64,000 nt of DNA from Gadus chalcogrammus (GCF_026213295.1 NC_079420.1:4951641-5015640); one strand, 5' to 3'. Counted from the first letter of the stretch, positions 13,972 to 24,344 are shown. Made by a program: numbers and translations. The notes: generated by a model from the letters alone, not told the origin.

Positions 13972-14125
13972 TACTTGCAGTGAATTCAGATACAGGTCAT
14001 TCATGAGCAGGAAAGGTTTGGGCCACACTTATCTAGAGATTTGACACCTACAGTTTAGGCAACAGGCATCAGGAATCATACCCAGTGCCTTTTCAGTTGG
14101 GAGTTGTACACCCCACCTAGGACAC
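13972..14125 (-). mobile_element. tRNA-derived SINE, antisense
   Basis: GCAGTGAATTCA..., CAGGTCATTCATGAGCAGG and AGGAATCATACCCAGTGCC then TTTTCAGTTGGGAGTTG form the same series of blocks as the copy at 44870-45040 (GCAGTGAATTCATGTGCAGG and on). AGGAATCATACCC is the degraded antisense B box. Confidence 0.55.
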
Positions 14126-15231
14126 TATTTCCACCCCGCAAGAAATATTTACTTTGACTGTTACACAAGTGAGTGTCGTTTGTTGCTCTTTCTTCTTGAG
14201 GTTATGCCAACATTGTTTTGTGAGAACAATTTAACAGAAGCATGCTCTATAATCATTATGCAGCTGTGATCTTTACACAAGGTTGCAACACTCAGTAATA
14301 GAATGTGATTAGATGCATCCAAATGGTGCATGTTTTACGAGAATATATATAGTATAAAATACAATAACATTTAATTGTAGTATATGCTACATAAAGAATC
14401 TAAAGCGAATGCTCTCTTAGTGGGGAATATTACGGTATTTTAACAAATATCATTGAACACAAACATACTGTCTTACACTCACAAGTAAACTTTTTACAGA
14501 AGCGTGATCTTGAGAAAACACTTGTATGTTGTGATCAGCAAAAAAAAACTTCCTGTGCTCCTAGAGTAAAAACTACCCGTGTGTTAACGCTACCAGCAAG
14601 AACCCCCACAATCGAGCATGCCTATTTCCACGTCAGACCATGGACGACGCAGGTTGAGGTGTGGCATACCATGTGATAGGTGATAGATAGGCCTCTTATG
14701 CCCAAGACACAATGGCTGTAGTCTTTTGAGGGGTTGCACAAGGAAAGCTCTACATTGTAAAGTATTAAAATAGAGCTCAGGTTGGATACACTAATAATGG
14801 ATACTAGGGAAGAAACCTTTTTAATTATATTGTGACAAGAATGAACGAATAATAGCCAATCATGCCTGCCAAGCCTGTAAGGGGATGTGTGTCTCCTACA
14901 CAAGAGCAAACACAATTAGTTGGTTTTATTGACTCTATTGTAACATTTTAGACAATTGTTTGTGGGAAGAGTCAACACTGGTATTATAATTAAATGAAGG
15001 AAAGAATAATAATTGTTAGTTTTATGATATGGCTTATTGTAAAATCGTATTGATTGGTTTAAAGTAAAATGTGATTTATTTGCTTAAGAGACATTTAATA
15101 CATTTGGTTTGGTGTGTGGACACAATTATATCTGCAAATATAAATTCAGTTTGACATGCATTGTTCCCACTTTTGCTTCATCATCTTAATCGCTCACTGA
15201 GAGCTAATATATTCCAGACTAGTCTGGGTCA
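14126..15231. other. Anonymous AT-rich sequence, no gene seen
   Basis: No gene, array or recognised repeat. Confidence 0.5.
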
Positions 15232-15340
15232 CACATTGGACAATGTTTCACACCTATTTCCCAGATTGCAACATGATGGCCTTGATATTGGAAAAAGATT
15301 CTTGTCAGCAATCATGTAGTGTGAAATATTGTCCAATGTG
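15232..15340. repeat. Inverted repeat, 22-bp arms
   Basis: CACATTGGACAATGTTTCAC plus AC (15232-15253) pairs with 15319-15340 with one mismatch, around a 65-bp loop. It could be the core of a decayed foldback element. No transcript evidence is visible. Confidence 0.8.
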
Positions 15341-18300
15341 CAGTCTTTAGAGTAACACAAAGCTGAAAGACATCTGTCCTTTTTCAACAAGCGATTTTGT
15401 TTGGAAAGCAAATATCATCCACAAATGCAATGCTGTGCGCTTCTATCTAAAGCTTCATTAACCTTTTTAATTATATTGTGTTAGGAACGAATGGATGATA
15501 ACTAATCAAGCTGTTGAGAACTCTAGGCATGCATGCATGGTGATGCGCCTCATATACAATAATGCAGATATTGTCTATAGTATTAGGCTTATATTGTACA
15601 ATTTGAGAGACATTTCAGATTTTTGCTTGGGTCCTTAGTGCAGCGAGGGGTTTTTCTCATGGTCGGGTGGATACTTTAAAATATTGTGCTCACGTGAACA
15701 AGCTAGCGCTTATTGAGTTTGCAAAATAATCAAATTAATCGAATCATTTCGATTAATGTCGATTTCAAAGTTTAAAATGAATCAAGGGTGTGTAGTCGAC
15801 GCTCCTCTCCTGCTCCATGCTGTCACGCTATGTTTTTCATTAACCAACAACCACAGTCTTCTCCGGTAATTGAGGTTGAGATAATGAGCACTCATCAGAG
15901 TTTTAATACTGTGCTTCTGCCAGTCACTATTTATTAGGGAGCGAAAGTTTGACGTAACATGGCGACGTGGTGCAACGCGAGGCCTCGTTAGCGCTACAAA
16001 CACACTGGGGCACTACGCGCACGTCGACAAAGGAAGGACGGATCTGTCATAGCTGATTAGGATATCCAAGGTTATGGCACTGTGGCTAACGTCATTTGAA
16101 ACTAATGACGTTTTATAAAAAAGGTGAATATTCATTGTTTCACAAAGTAAAGATACAATTATGTCTCCCTCCCTCAATCTAAATTATATTTTATATGCAG
16201 GATAGACAATATACATTTCGGCTGAGTGTCCACTAATGTAAAGTATGTGATTGACTAACCCACAGATGTGACCAAATTTTCCTACAGTTTACACTGTGTA
16301 ATTAAAGCATGTGATTTGTGTTTAAAAAAACGTGCACACTAAATCCTCCCATTCACTAGTCTTACAGTTTTACGGGAGTATCATGCCGTGCCTGATGCTT
16401 GTTCGCGTGTTGATTTTCTTGTTAAAGGAGGGAAATGTCGACTGCAAACATCTGTCTGCGTCCTCCCCCTGGTTAAGAAAGATGAGGGCGTTCCAAGGGG
16501 AGTACCTCAGAGGCCATTTGAGCTTATATAAACACCTCAACGCCGTCATAATAACTCAATAACCACCATAAACTGCACTGGACCACCACTAAGAAAAACC
16601 TTGTTCTACTGACCTTGCCTTCTGATTCCTTGTCAGCAGGCCGACCTTTTCGGGCTTTTGCAAAGTTGGATGGGCTGTGCAACAGCCTAAAATCCCAAAT
16701 GACTATCAATAATATCTATCTAAATATAGACTATCTTTCTCCAATAAGCCATGATTCCTAGAAACAACATCTTGGTCCTGAGCACAACAACAACAACGAG
16801 GGTTTGATACGTGTCTCGTTATAGAGCATTGGGTTTTGTCCTCTTTTCTTTCCCAGAATGCACCATACCGGGGGAAACACGTTTTGTTGTTTGTGTTTCT
16901 GCGGAGGAGTAACAAGCGAGGGTCCGGCGGCCGCGTGGGAAACCCGAGTCGCCGTTGACAGGCAGGTGAGCGCAGAGCGTGTTCGTTCTTATCTGCCTCG
17001 GATGAAACACGAACAGGAGACCACTCGAGGGACAGGAAACATGATGGCACTTCCTGCTCAAACAAAAAGACAGAAATTATGGATCAGGCCTTGAAGAAAA
17101 AAAAAGAAAAAAAAACAATGGCCCCAATGAAATTTTAATGAGCGCCCTGCCCCCCTACTCTGGTTTCGTGACTCTGCCGCGGCCCAGGGTTTCACTACGG
17201 GGGTGATGGACAGGGATCAGTGAGATTGTGACACGCAACGGCATCTCCCCCCACCCCCCCCTCCACCATTTTGCTGTCGGGATTGTAAAAGTGTGACTGT
17301 GCTGATGCAGGGCTCGGAGGGGATGGCGTGGACGAGGACGAGGACGTGGCCCTCTGGGATCTGTTGAGATGACAGATGAGTTTGTGGCAGGTGTCAATAA
17401 GCAATCCACCGTCTTATCTTAAACGGAGAACCTATCCCCCTGACCCTGCCTTTTAAAAAGCTTATTTCATTGTGGGCCAGGGCTGCTGCCTGCCCTGTCC
17501 ACGCCCATTCCATAGATCCCCATTCACAGAGGCGTCATTGGAGGACAATCCCAGGTGTCACTCATAACACTTATTCTGGGTCTGTTCCTTTTAAGTACCA
17601 GGGCAGTGGGGATAAGTCTGCTACCCGGGGCGCCCCCTGGTACATTAGAGGAGCAGACCCATGATTAGTGCTATGAGCGACACACAGGTTTGTCCTGTGA
17701 AGATGCCTCTGTGAAAAGGCTCTGTTCACCGTCGATGAGCGGAGGGCCGAACACTTTTACAACCGGAGGATTATCACAATCCTCACGGCAGAATGGAGGG
17801 TGGAGATGACCCGGCGTGTCACAAGCTCAATGATCCGTGTGCATCAACACTTAAATACACTTTAAACAGCAAATTGATTTTAGCCAGTAAAGGTTTAGGC
17901 ATGCAGTATCACAGGGTTGAACCAAGAGAAGGAGTCATCGAAAAGAGAACCTGGTCGCCTTTTGAATCCCAGCAGTGACAGGACCAAGGGGGGGAGCGAG
18001 AGACTGGGGAGAGAAACTGCACCGTATTTCGAGTTTACATAGTGAACAAGCTGTATCTGTGGGGTGAGGGAACCTGGGGCCTGCGAATATAAAGGAGCCA
18101 TTTCTCTCCATCATTTCCAAAAGTGCGTCAGCTATAGAAACTAAAAAAAAATGTAAGCATTCAGTTGCATTTCCTTTGTTGCTTTTATTCCTCTCAACCG
18201 TCGAGACATTCTCTCGACGATCGCCAACAACACAAGTAGCAGACCCTCGACAACCGCTTGAGACATGCGGTTCTCGCTGCAAAGTACGTGTGGAAGGAAA

Positions 18301-18399
18301 GCAAAAAATAGTCCTCACACAGCGATAACACTCAACTTGGGACAGGCTAGAATGTGACATCTCCCTGGCACTTAGAGCACTAAGCTGTCAACTCTGCAA
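15341..18399. other. Anonymous sequence, no gene seen
   Basis: About 3 kb without a recognised gene or array. Open frames around 16706-17094 and 17155-17409 are mutually overlapping, low-complexity or without domain signal. An A-rich patch is at 17095-17116. Confidence 0.45.
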
Positions 18400-18453
18400 G
18401 TGAACACACGCACACACAGTTACACACAGAGACACGACAAACACACACACACG

Positions 18454-18492
<39 letters not shown>

Positions 18493-18672
18493 ACAGTTAC
18501 ACGCAGAGACAGACAAACACACAGACACAGACAAACGCACAGAGACAAACACACACACAAAAAGATACACAAACACACAGATACACAAAATCACACACAC
18601 ACACACAAACACAAAATCACACACAGACACACACACACACAAACACAAAATCACACACAGACACACACACAC
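18400..18672. repeat. Interrupted (CA)n tract, left flank of LTR element
   Basis: CA repeats with CAGAGACA, CAAAATCACA and AAAGATACA interruptions. The LTR element begins at 18673 directly inside this tract, and CA repeats resume at 20371 on the other side, so the element split or landed in a CA-rich locus. Confidence 0.95.
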
Positions 18673-18782
18673 TGTGGCATCCCGCCACGGAAGCCTCGGC
18701 CTGGACAGGCCCGGGGTACCGTGGAGGACGGGGTGTACCACCCCCACCCACCAGCCGGCGATGGAGAGCAGCCCATTCGGCT

Positions 18783-18803
18783 CCCCAATCAGGGTGATTG
18801 GGG
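18783..18803. promoter_or_regulatory. Perfect inverted CCAAT palindrome in LTR
   Basis: CCCCAATCA, then GGG, then TGATTGGGG: 9-bp perfect arms around a 3-bp loop, placing CCAAT boxes on both strands. It lies about 30 bp upstream of the TATA-like word, where a promoter proximal element would be expected. The 3' LTR has the same at 20105-20125. Function as an NF-Y type site is an inference. Confidence 0.45.
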
Positions 18804-18963
18804 GACACCTGGCCGAAAGTGTAGGGGCCATCTTAAAAGGAGGACCAGCCCAGCACAGCACGGGTCGGGTGCAGGAAGGAAGGGCTCGTGGCAGCAAGGG
18901 AGCCTAGAGGCCCACGGAGGCCCTAGAGACCGTGAGAACCCTGGTTCTTTGATTTGAGTGTAT

Positions 18964-18969
18964 AATAAA
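18964..18969 (+). terminator. Poly(A) signal in 5' LTR
   Basis: AATAAA within GTATAATAAATG. Its functional counterpart is the copy in the 3' LTR (20286-20291), which would define the R/U5 boundary downstream of it. Confidence 0.55.
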
Positions 18970-19049
18970 TGCCTGGAATGGCTCTAACCCTCTACAAACG
19001 CGTCGTTTGTACCGGTAACCTGGCTAATTCAAGGAGCGGGATACCACAC

Positions 19050-20279
19050 ATGGTGGAGAATGCGGGCATGAAGAGCCCACTACAACCCCCCGGTAAAGTA
19101 CCCCACCCCGCCGCCGCCGCCGCAAGGGACGTCGCCGCCGCCGCAAGGGACGCCGCCGCCGCCGCAAGGGACGCCGCCGCCGCCGCAAGGGACGCCGCCG
19201 CCGTCGCAAGGGACGCCGCCGCCGCCGCAAGGGACGCCGCCGCCGCCGCAAGGGACGCCGCCGCCGCCGCAAGGGACGCCGCCGCCGCCGTAAGGGACGC
19301 CGCCGCCGCCGCAAGGGACGCCGCCGCCGCAGCGGGAGAGAAGGCCGCAGCGCGAGGCCGGGACGGGGCTGCACCGCCGGCCGGCGCGGACGTGGGGACG
19401 GGTCGGCCCTGTTTGCTGGCGACCTGCTGGGCGCAGGGAACATCGGGTAGTCCGACCATCCCGGCGCGGGTGATGAACCAGGACACGCAGGCCCTCCTGG
19501 ACACCGGCAGTGCGGTTACCCTCCTTCGCCCCGACCTGGCGGGTGGGAAGGCAGGGGAGCCTATGGAGGTGGCCTGCGTCCACGGGGACACCCGGACCTA
19601 CCCCACGTGTCACGTGGTTGTTCGCACCACACACGGTGGGTTCACGATCCGGGCGGGGATTGTCCCCCACCTACCGGTTCCCGTGGTAATCGGGAGGGAC
19701 TGTCCGATTTTCCGCCGGGGTTGGGACCCGGTAATAGAGTCCCGGGGCAGGAGGGAAGCGGTTGCCGTCGCGGCAAGAGAAGCGGTTGCCGCCGCGGCGA
19801 GGGAAGCGGTTGCCGTCGCGGCGAGGGATGCGGCCGGCGCCGCTGCGAGAGGTGCCGCCGCCGCTGCTACCACCGCTGCCGCCGCCGCTGCCATGAGGGA
19901 CGCAGCCGGCGCCGCAGGAGACACCCGACCCCGGCGAGATACCAGCCCTGGCGGGTCCCTCGGCTACCTGGGGCTTGGGCAAAGGGTGGAGGAGTGTGGC
20001 ATCCCGCCACGGAAGCCTCGGCCTGGACAGGCCCGGGGTACCGTGGAGGACGGGGTGTACCACCCCCACCCACCAGCCGGCGATGGAGAGCAGCCCATTC
20101 GGCTCCCCAATCAGGGTGATTGGGGGACACCTGGCCGAAAGTGTAGGGGCCATCTTAAAAGGAGGACCAGCCCAGCACAGCACGGGTCGGGTGCAGGAAG
20201 GAAGGGCTCGTGGCAGCAAGGGAGCCTAGAGGCCCACGGAGGCCCTAGAGACCGTGAGAACCCTGGTTCTTTGATTTGA
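19050..20279 (+). CDS. Ala-rich protein with retropepsin-like protease domain
   Basis: 409 codons. The ATG at 19050 overlaps the primer-binding-site region and is the first in-frame ATG inside the element; the same frame extends back into the 5' LTR (ATG 18969), so the true start is uncertain. Residues 21-97 are mostly an AAAAARD heptad repeated ten times. A retropepsin core follows: LLDTGSAVTLL, with the catalytic Asp at residue 151, and VVIGRD at residues 213-217, a spacing of about 64 residues that fits a retroviral-type aspartic protease subunit. Residues 236-290 are a second Ala-rich array of EAVAVAAR octads. From residue 316 the frame reads through the 3' LTR to a TGA at 20277. There is no CCHC zinc knuckle, reverse transcriptase or integrase. 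A maturation protease without its usual substrates is odd. Expression is not shown by the sequence. Confidence 0.65.
   Translation: MVENAGMKSPLQPPGKVPHPAAAAARDVAAAARDAAAAARDAAAAARDAAAVARDAAAAARDAAAAARDAAAAARDAAAAVRDAAAAARDAAAAAGEKAAARGRDGAAPPAGADVGTGRPCLLATCWAQGTSGSPTIPARVMNQDTQALLDTGSAVTLLRPDLAGGKAGEPMEVACVHGDTRTYPTCHVVVRTTHGGFTIRAGIVPHLPVPVVIGRDCPIFRRGWDPVIESRGRREAVAVAAREAVAAAAREAVAVAARDAAGAAARGAAAAATTAAAAAAMRDAAGAAGDTRPRRDTSPGGSLGYLGLGQRVEECGIPPRKPRPGQARGTVEDGVYHPHPPAGDGEQPIRLPNQGDWGTPGRKCRGHLKRRTSPAQHGSGAGRKGSWQQGSLEAHGGPRDRENPGSLI
19051..19067 (+). promoter_or_regulatory. Primer binding site-like sequence
   Basis: TGGTGGAGAATGCGGGC begins 2 bp after the 5' LTR. The leading TGG is complementary to the CCA end of a tRNA, as required for minus-strand priming. 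The specific tRNA cannot be named safely from memory. Confidence 0.65.
19110..19340 (+). repeat. 21-bp GCC-rich minisatellite
   Basis: Ten full copies of a 21-bp unit ending GCAAGGGAC (19110-19319) plus a partial eleventh, translating to AAAAARD. The unit length is a multiple of three, so copy changes keep the frame. Single substitutions create AAAVARD, AAAAVRD and VAAAARD variants. Confidence 0.95.
19755..19925 (+). repeat. 24-bp GCGGTTGCC minisatellite, degenerating
   Basis: Units of 24 bp start at 19755, 19779, 19803 and 19827 (GAAGCGGTTGCCG... or GATGCGGCCGGCG...), followed by GCC/GCT-rich sequence. They encode EAVAVAAR-like octads, also in frame. Confidence 0.85.
19981..19994 (+). promoter_or_regulatory. 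Polypurine tract
   Basis: AAAGGGTGGAGGAG, a purine run with a single T directly abutting the 3' LTR, is the expected plus-strand primer position. Confidence 0.7.
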
Positions 20280-20370
20280 GTGTATAATAAATGCCTGGAA
20301 TGGCTCTAACCCTCTACAAACGCGTCGTTTGTACCGGTAACCTGGCTAATTCAAGGAGCGGGATACCACA
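19995..20370 (+). repeat. 3' LTR
   Basis: 376 bp, identical to the 5' LTR as far as can be read by eye. It carries AATAAA at 20286-20291 and the inverted CCAAT pair at 20105-20125. It is followed immediately by ACACAC. Confidence 0.92.
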
Positions 20371-20413
20371 ACACACACACACACACAGAAACACAGACAC
20401 ACAAAAACAGATA

Positions 20414-20481
<68 letters not shown>

Positions 20482-20531
20482 TAGAAACACAGATAGACAC
20501 ACACAGAAACACAGACACACAAAAACAGATA

Positions 20532-20575
<44 letters not shown>

Positions 20576-20612
20576 TAGAAACACAGAGGGACACACAAAC
20601 ACACACACACAC
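20371..20612. repeat. Compound (CA)n array with a 118-bp duplicated period
   Basis: Right-hand flank of the LTR element. The segment beginning AGAAACACAGACACACAAAA at 20387 recurs at 20505, each time followed by ACAGATAGACACAC and a long CA run, so the array itself has been tandemly duplicated with a period near 118 bp. Confidence 0.93.
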
Positions 20613-22377
20613 CGTCCTCGCCGTCGCTGGGAGAAAGCCAGACACCTTGGCAACCGAGGGGGCGGCTCGGAGCTAGCGAGGTAAGGGAACGACGTTGCTG
20701 AGGAGAATCACAGGCATCCAAGAGTGGCGCATCTGCTAATTACGCAGCCAAAACGACCATGAAGGCCCGAGGACTGCGCACACTTGCATCCGAAATTGTC
20801 GGTGTGTGTGTGTCTGTCTGTGTGTGTTCGTATACCTGAGACGCACGCACAACCACACACAACCAAACACATGGCAGTTTGCACGCGCTCGCACACTCTG
20901 GCAATGTAATCAGTAATTACGTGGAGGAAAATGTTTCCTGTCCTCAGGTGATTTAAGGCGCGCAGTTTGTTGACAGTGGTGCCATCTGATACCAACAGTG
21001 GCTTTCCTGTAATGGCCATTATAAAACGTTGTATTATCACAGGGGTAACAGCATGCACAACGTTAGCAGATCACTGCGTTGACTCTGAGCACAATGTAAC
21101 GGTAATCTGTGAACAGAAATGGTGATTTTGGGGTGTATATATTAGCTCGGATATTAGCCTAAGCAGCTTAATCATCGATTCAGCTATTTAGGCTAGCTTC
21201 AGACTTGGCACAAGCAGCTATCTAAAGCCTGTCAAAGCATCTGGTGTCAGCACTGAAGGGAGATTCTGCTCATCAGATTACTTTGCCAAAAAGCCGTCCA
21301 ATAGGAATGCCTCATCGTCCATGTCTGGTTTGGTTCCCCATAGTTGCTACACCACATTTGAAGATGCTTTCATATGCACCTGCACTATGCTTTTCCATGA
21401 CAGGGTTTGTTTTGACTGATGAGCATTTTTGTCTGCCCGTTGCCACGGCAAAGTGTTACACAGAACTAACCTCAAAATGAAGTTTACGGTCAATGCAAAT
21501 TGTTTTGACCAATCAGTCCACCCGCCTAAAGGAATAATGAGTTCCATGCAAACAGAGAAGGGAACAAGGTTATCAAAAACTAGAAACGCAATTACTCCCG
21601 CGTCGACTCAAATGGTTACTTGCAGATAAAGACTCCTGGGCTTTGTCTGGCCCGGTGGACAGGAGAAGTCATAACGGATGTGTTTGTTTGCAGACAGGAA
21701 GTTGGTCAATGCAGCGGTAATGGAGTTGTGCACGGCCATTGGGATATTGGACTTGCATATTGAATTATGTTTTATTTAGAAATCGAGTTTGAGTATATTA
21801 GCGTAAAGGTGTTTAAAGGAGTTCTGAGCGTTTGACATTTAAATGAGGTACAATGTCTCAGACAAGGTGTTAATGGTTGATTTCACAGCCAAGAATGATT
21901 ATGGCTTTCTTGGACAGACGTGATAATGCGTAACATTCACCGGGATTTCTTATCAGGTTGAAGAATTGACGCTACAGCAACTATACAAGGCCATTATTAA
22001 TAATATGCAAACATGTTTCAATAATGTAGTCTATTAGCTAGTAGGTAGTAAATGGCATTGCCCTTTTAAAGTCAGGGCTACATTTAAATGACTGTAGGCA
22101 CTAAGGAACCATTACTCTGCTTTGAATATGTAATCATTATATTGGTATTATATAAGCCTTATTGTTTGCCTGTGCTGTTCATAATGCTTCACTTAATAAT
22201 GAATACATATATCTTTCCAAACCGTTGTATAACATTGTTTGTTCTTCCAAGTCGAGGCTTTCGCCAACAGTGCGCCCGTTTGCCTTCAAGTGTGATTGGC
22301 GCGTGTCTTCAGAGCAGCCGTGGTAAAGTGGGCCCTGGTGGAGTGAGTGTTCCCCTCACATGCCTCCCTCCCTCCAG
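20613..22377. other. Anonymous sequence, no gene seen
   Basis: No supported gene or recognised element. A short TG/TCTG repeat lies at 20801-20827. Confidence 0.5.
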
Positions 22378-22452
22378 GACCACGGGGAGTTGGCTATCAA
22401 AGGTACCCATCTGCAGATACTGCTCCGTGACCCGGGCGGGTCACTAGCTCCG
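22378..22452 (+). CDS. Possible 75-bp internal exon, weak
   Basis: A long pyrimidine tract (CCTCCCTCCCTCCAG ending at 22377) forms a good splice acceptor, and GTATGG at 22453 could be a donor. The 75 bp between are 25 codons in phase, giving DHGELAIKGTHLQILLRDPG followed by GSLAP, a peptide of normal composition unlike the repeat frames around. The protein is not recognised, the donor is weak, and no flanking exon was found. It may be chance. Confidence 0.22.
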
Positions 22453-22496
22453 GTATGGCCAGCTGCTTCCATCGGGCCTCGCGGCCGCTGCTGCAC

Positions 22497-22535
22497 CCAC
22501 GTCGCTGCCAACGGACACCGTTGGCAGCGACGTGG
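22497..22535. repeat. Perfect hairpin, 18-bp arms, 3-nt loop
   Basis: CCACGTCGCTGCCAACGG, loop ACA, then CCGTTGGCAGCGACGTGG. All 18 pairs match. It lies in a GC-rich stretch (22430-22540) 45 bp after the exon candidate. Confidence 0.95.
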
Positions 22536-22679
22536 CACTCCATGGATATATCCGAGGGGCATAGTGTGTTTAAGGTCATCAATGGGCATGCTCTTTTTTA
22601 AACCGTAGCGACTTGAATGAATGAAGTGACACTGTTCTTATGGAGAATCGGTGTTGGGTGCGTCTTGTCAAATAAGGCA

Positions 22680-22765
22680 GAATGCTTAGGTATACTGGAC
22701 ATCAGGGATCGAACCCCGTACCCTTTTTAGTTGGGAGAAGAACACCCTAAAAACTTCTCCACTGA
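22680..22765 (-). mobile_element. tRNA-derived SINE head, antisense
   Basis: CAGGGATCGAACCCCGTACC with TTTAGTTGGGAGAAGAACACC: antisense B box followed by the antisense anticodon-region block seen in other copies. Confidence 0.5.
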
Positions 22766-22970
22766 AATTAGATTGATTGACTGTATGGAACTAAATTAAG
22801 TTAAAACAGAAAACTTTTTGTTTGTTCTCAATTAGGGGAGGAATGTTGCCAGAAATGACAGATGAGGCAGACCCGTTAGGATTTGAAATAGAGGCAATTT
22901 AGCTTTTCCCCTGATACGTTTTGTTGCTTGAGTTTGACCAATGAAATTGTGAATGGGGAGGAATTGAAGG

Positions 22971-23170
<200 letters not shown>

Positions 23171-24344
23171 ATTGTGTTTACGCTGGTAGAGTTGTGGCAT
23201 ATGGATAATGTTAGCGCAAGGCTAATGAACTGACATAAGTGGTCCAGGCGCTACAGAGTATGCACTTCACCGGTGTCTAAACCCTCGCTGCCGTTGGAAC
23301 ATTTTGCGTCATAGTTCAAAGCATCTGAATCGCCGTGGGTTTAATGAGTCATAGTGCGGTATGTGTGTCAGGGCCACTGGCTGAGCCAGATAGACGATGG
23401 TTTGCTGGGATGTAAAGAAGTTGGTGTGTATCCACCGTGGTCCCGAGGTTACATGACAGATGAGGCTGTTGTTCCGCTGCAGGCCTGTGGAAACAGTCCA
23501 TTTAAAAAGACGCCGTGCACCCCAAGTAGATAGCAAACCTTTTTTTTTCTTTTTGGTTTTTTAGACGAGTCCACCTGTCATTTTCGATTTGATGTTTCCC
23601 CCCCTCCCCCTGCCTTCACCTTGACATGATTCACAACACGCCCTCATAGAACATTCATCATATTCCGCTGTGCTAAATATTTAAAAAAATCGACCTCAAG
23701 GCATACACCAAACACATCAATGTGGGCTAAAATTGTGTTTCGTGTCATATCAGATAATTCATGCTCCCCGGTAGGAACCATTGATCGCTTACAAAGCCCA
23801 CAGCCCGGCGAGATGTGAACGTGGTGATGTGAAAGCGAGAGCGCCCTTAACAGAGCGTAGAAAGGTTGAGTAATCACCGTGCTTTACTTTCTCCCTTCAG
23901 GATGTGGTTGTTTTGAGGTAGCCAAATGGTTGCTCGGGGACAGTTAAGATGACATGAGTTGCATCCCCAAATGTTTTCTGATAACCCGTGACCGAAGAGA
24001 TGGTGTGAAAGAAATGAAATTACCAAATGGAAATGATCAGTCTATTTTCACTTACTTTTAACACTGTCACTCACACAATATGCACTCACACAATATATAT
24101 TTTATTTTAGCTCTAAACACATTGTGTCATGTGCTTGAGGGGTGTAGGTTAGTTATGTTTTGTTGAGGATGGGTGGGGTGAGGAGGAGAGTTTCATATTT
24201 ACGAAATTTGGACTGGTGCTCATTTAAATAACGTATAACTCATAGCTTGCGTAATGTACCTTTTTTAACGTTGCTTACCCACCCTCCAAAATAGCTGTTT
24301 TGAGGTGTTCAGACCTTGCCACCCCCGCATCCCAATTTTCAAAA
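23171..24344. other. Anonymous sequence, no gene seen
   Basis: No protein-like frame or element recognised. Confidence 0.5.

Larger units (their letters stand above)
18673..19048 (+). repeat. 5' LTR
   Basis: 376 bp, TG...CA termini. It appears identical base for base to the 3' LTR at 19995-20370, with a constant offset of 1322 bp. It contains CCAAT in an inverted pair (18783-18803), an A/T-rich TCTTAAAAGG word at 18831 that could act as a TATA-like element, and AATAAA at 18964-18969. Confidence 0.92.
18673..20370 (+). mobile_element. Compact non-autonomous LTR retrotransposon, gypsy-like
   Basis: The 1698-bp element has two 376-bp direct repeats at its ends, both starting TGTGGCATCC and ending GGATACCACA (TG...CA termini). 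The interior of 946 bp starts with a TGG-initiated primer-binding-site-like sequence and ends with a purine-rich tract. The only recognisable domain is an aspartic protease of retropepsin type. There is no room for reverse transcriptase, RNase H or integrase, and none is seen. Flanks ACAC/ACAC could be a 4-bp target duplication but cannot be distinguished from the surrounding CA repeat. A Ty3/gypsy relationship is inferred from the protease motif style and layout. Confidence 0.88.

Noticed and set aside
16706..17065. 119-codon minus-strand frame
   Set aside because: Overlaps other frames on both strands, no domain signal, no splice context that I could support.
18400..18957. 185-codon frame of Thr/His repeats continuing into the 5' LTR
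   Set aside because: It is a translation of the CA tract joined to LTR sequence; no start context or protein character.
18992..20219. Minus-strand frames of 139 to 199 codons across the LTR element
   Set aside because: Shadows of the GCC-rich repeats; the protease motif is on the plus strand.
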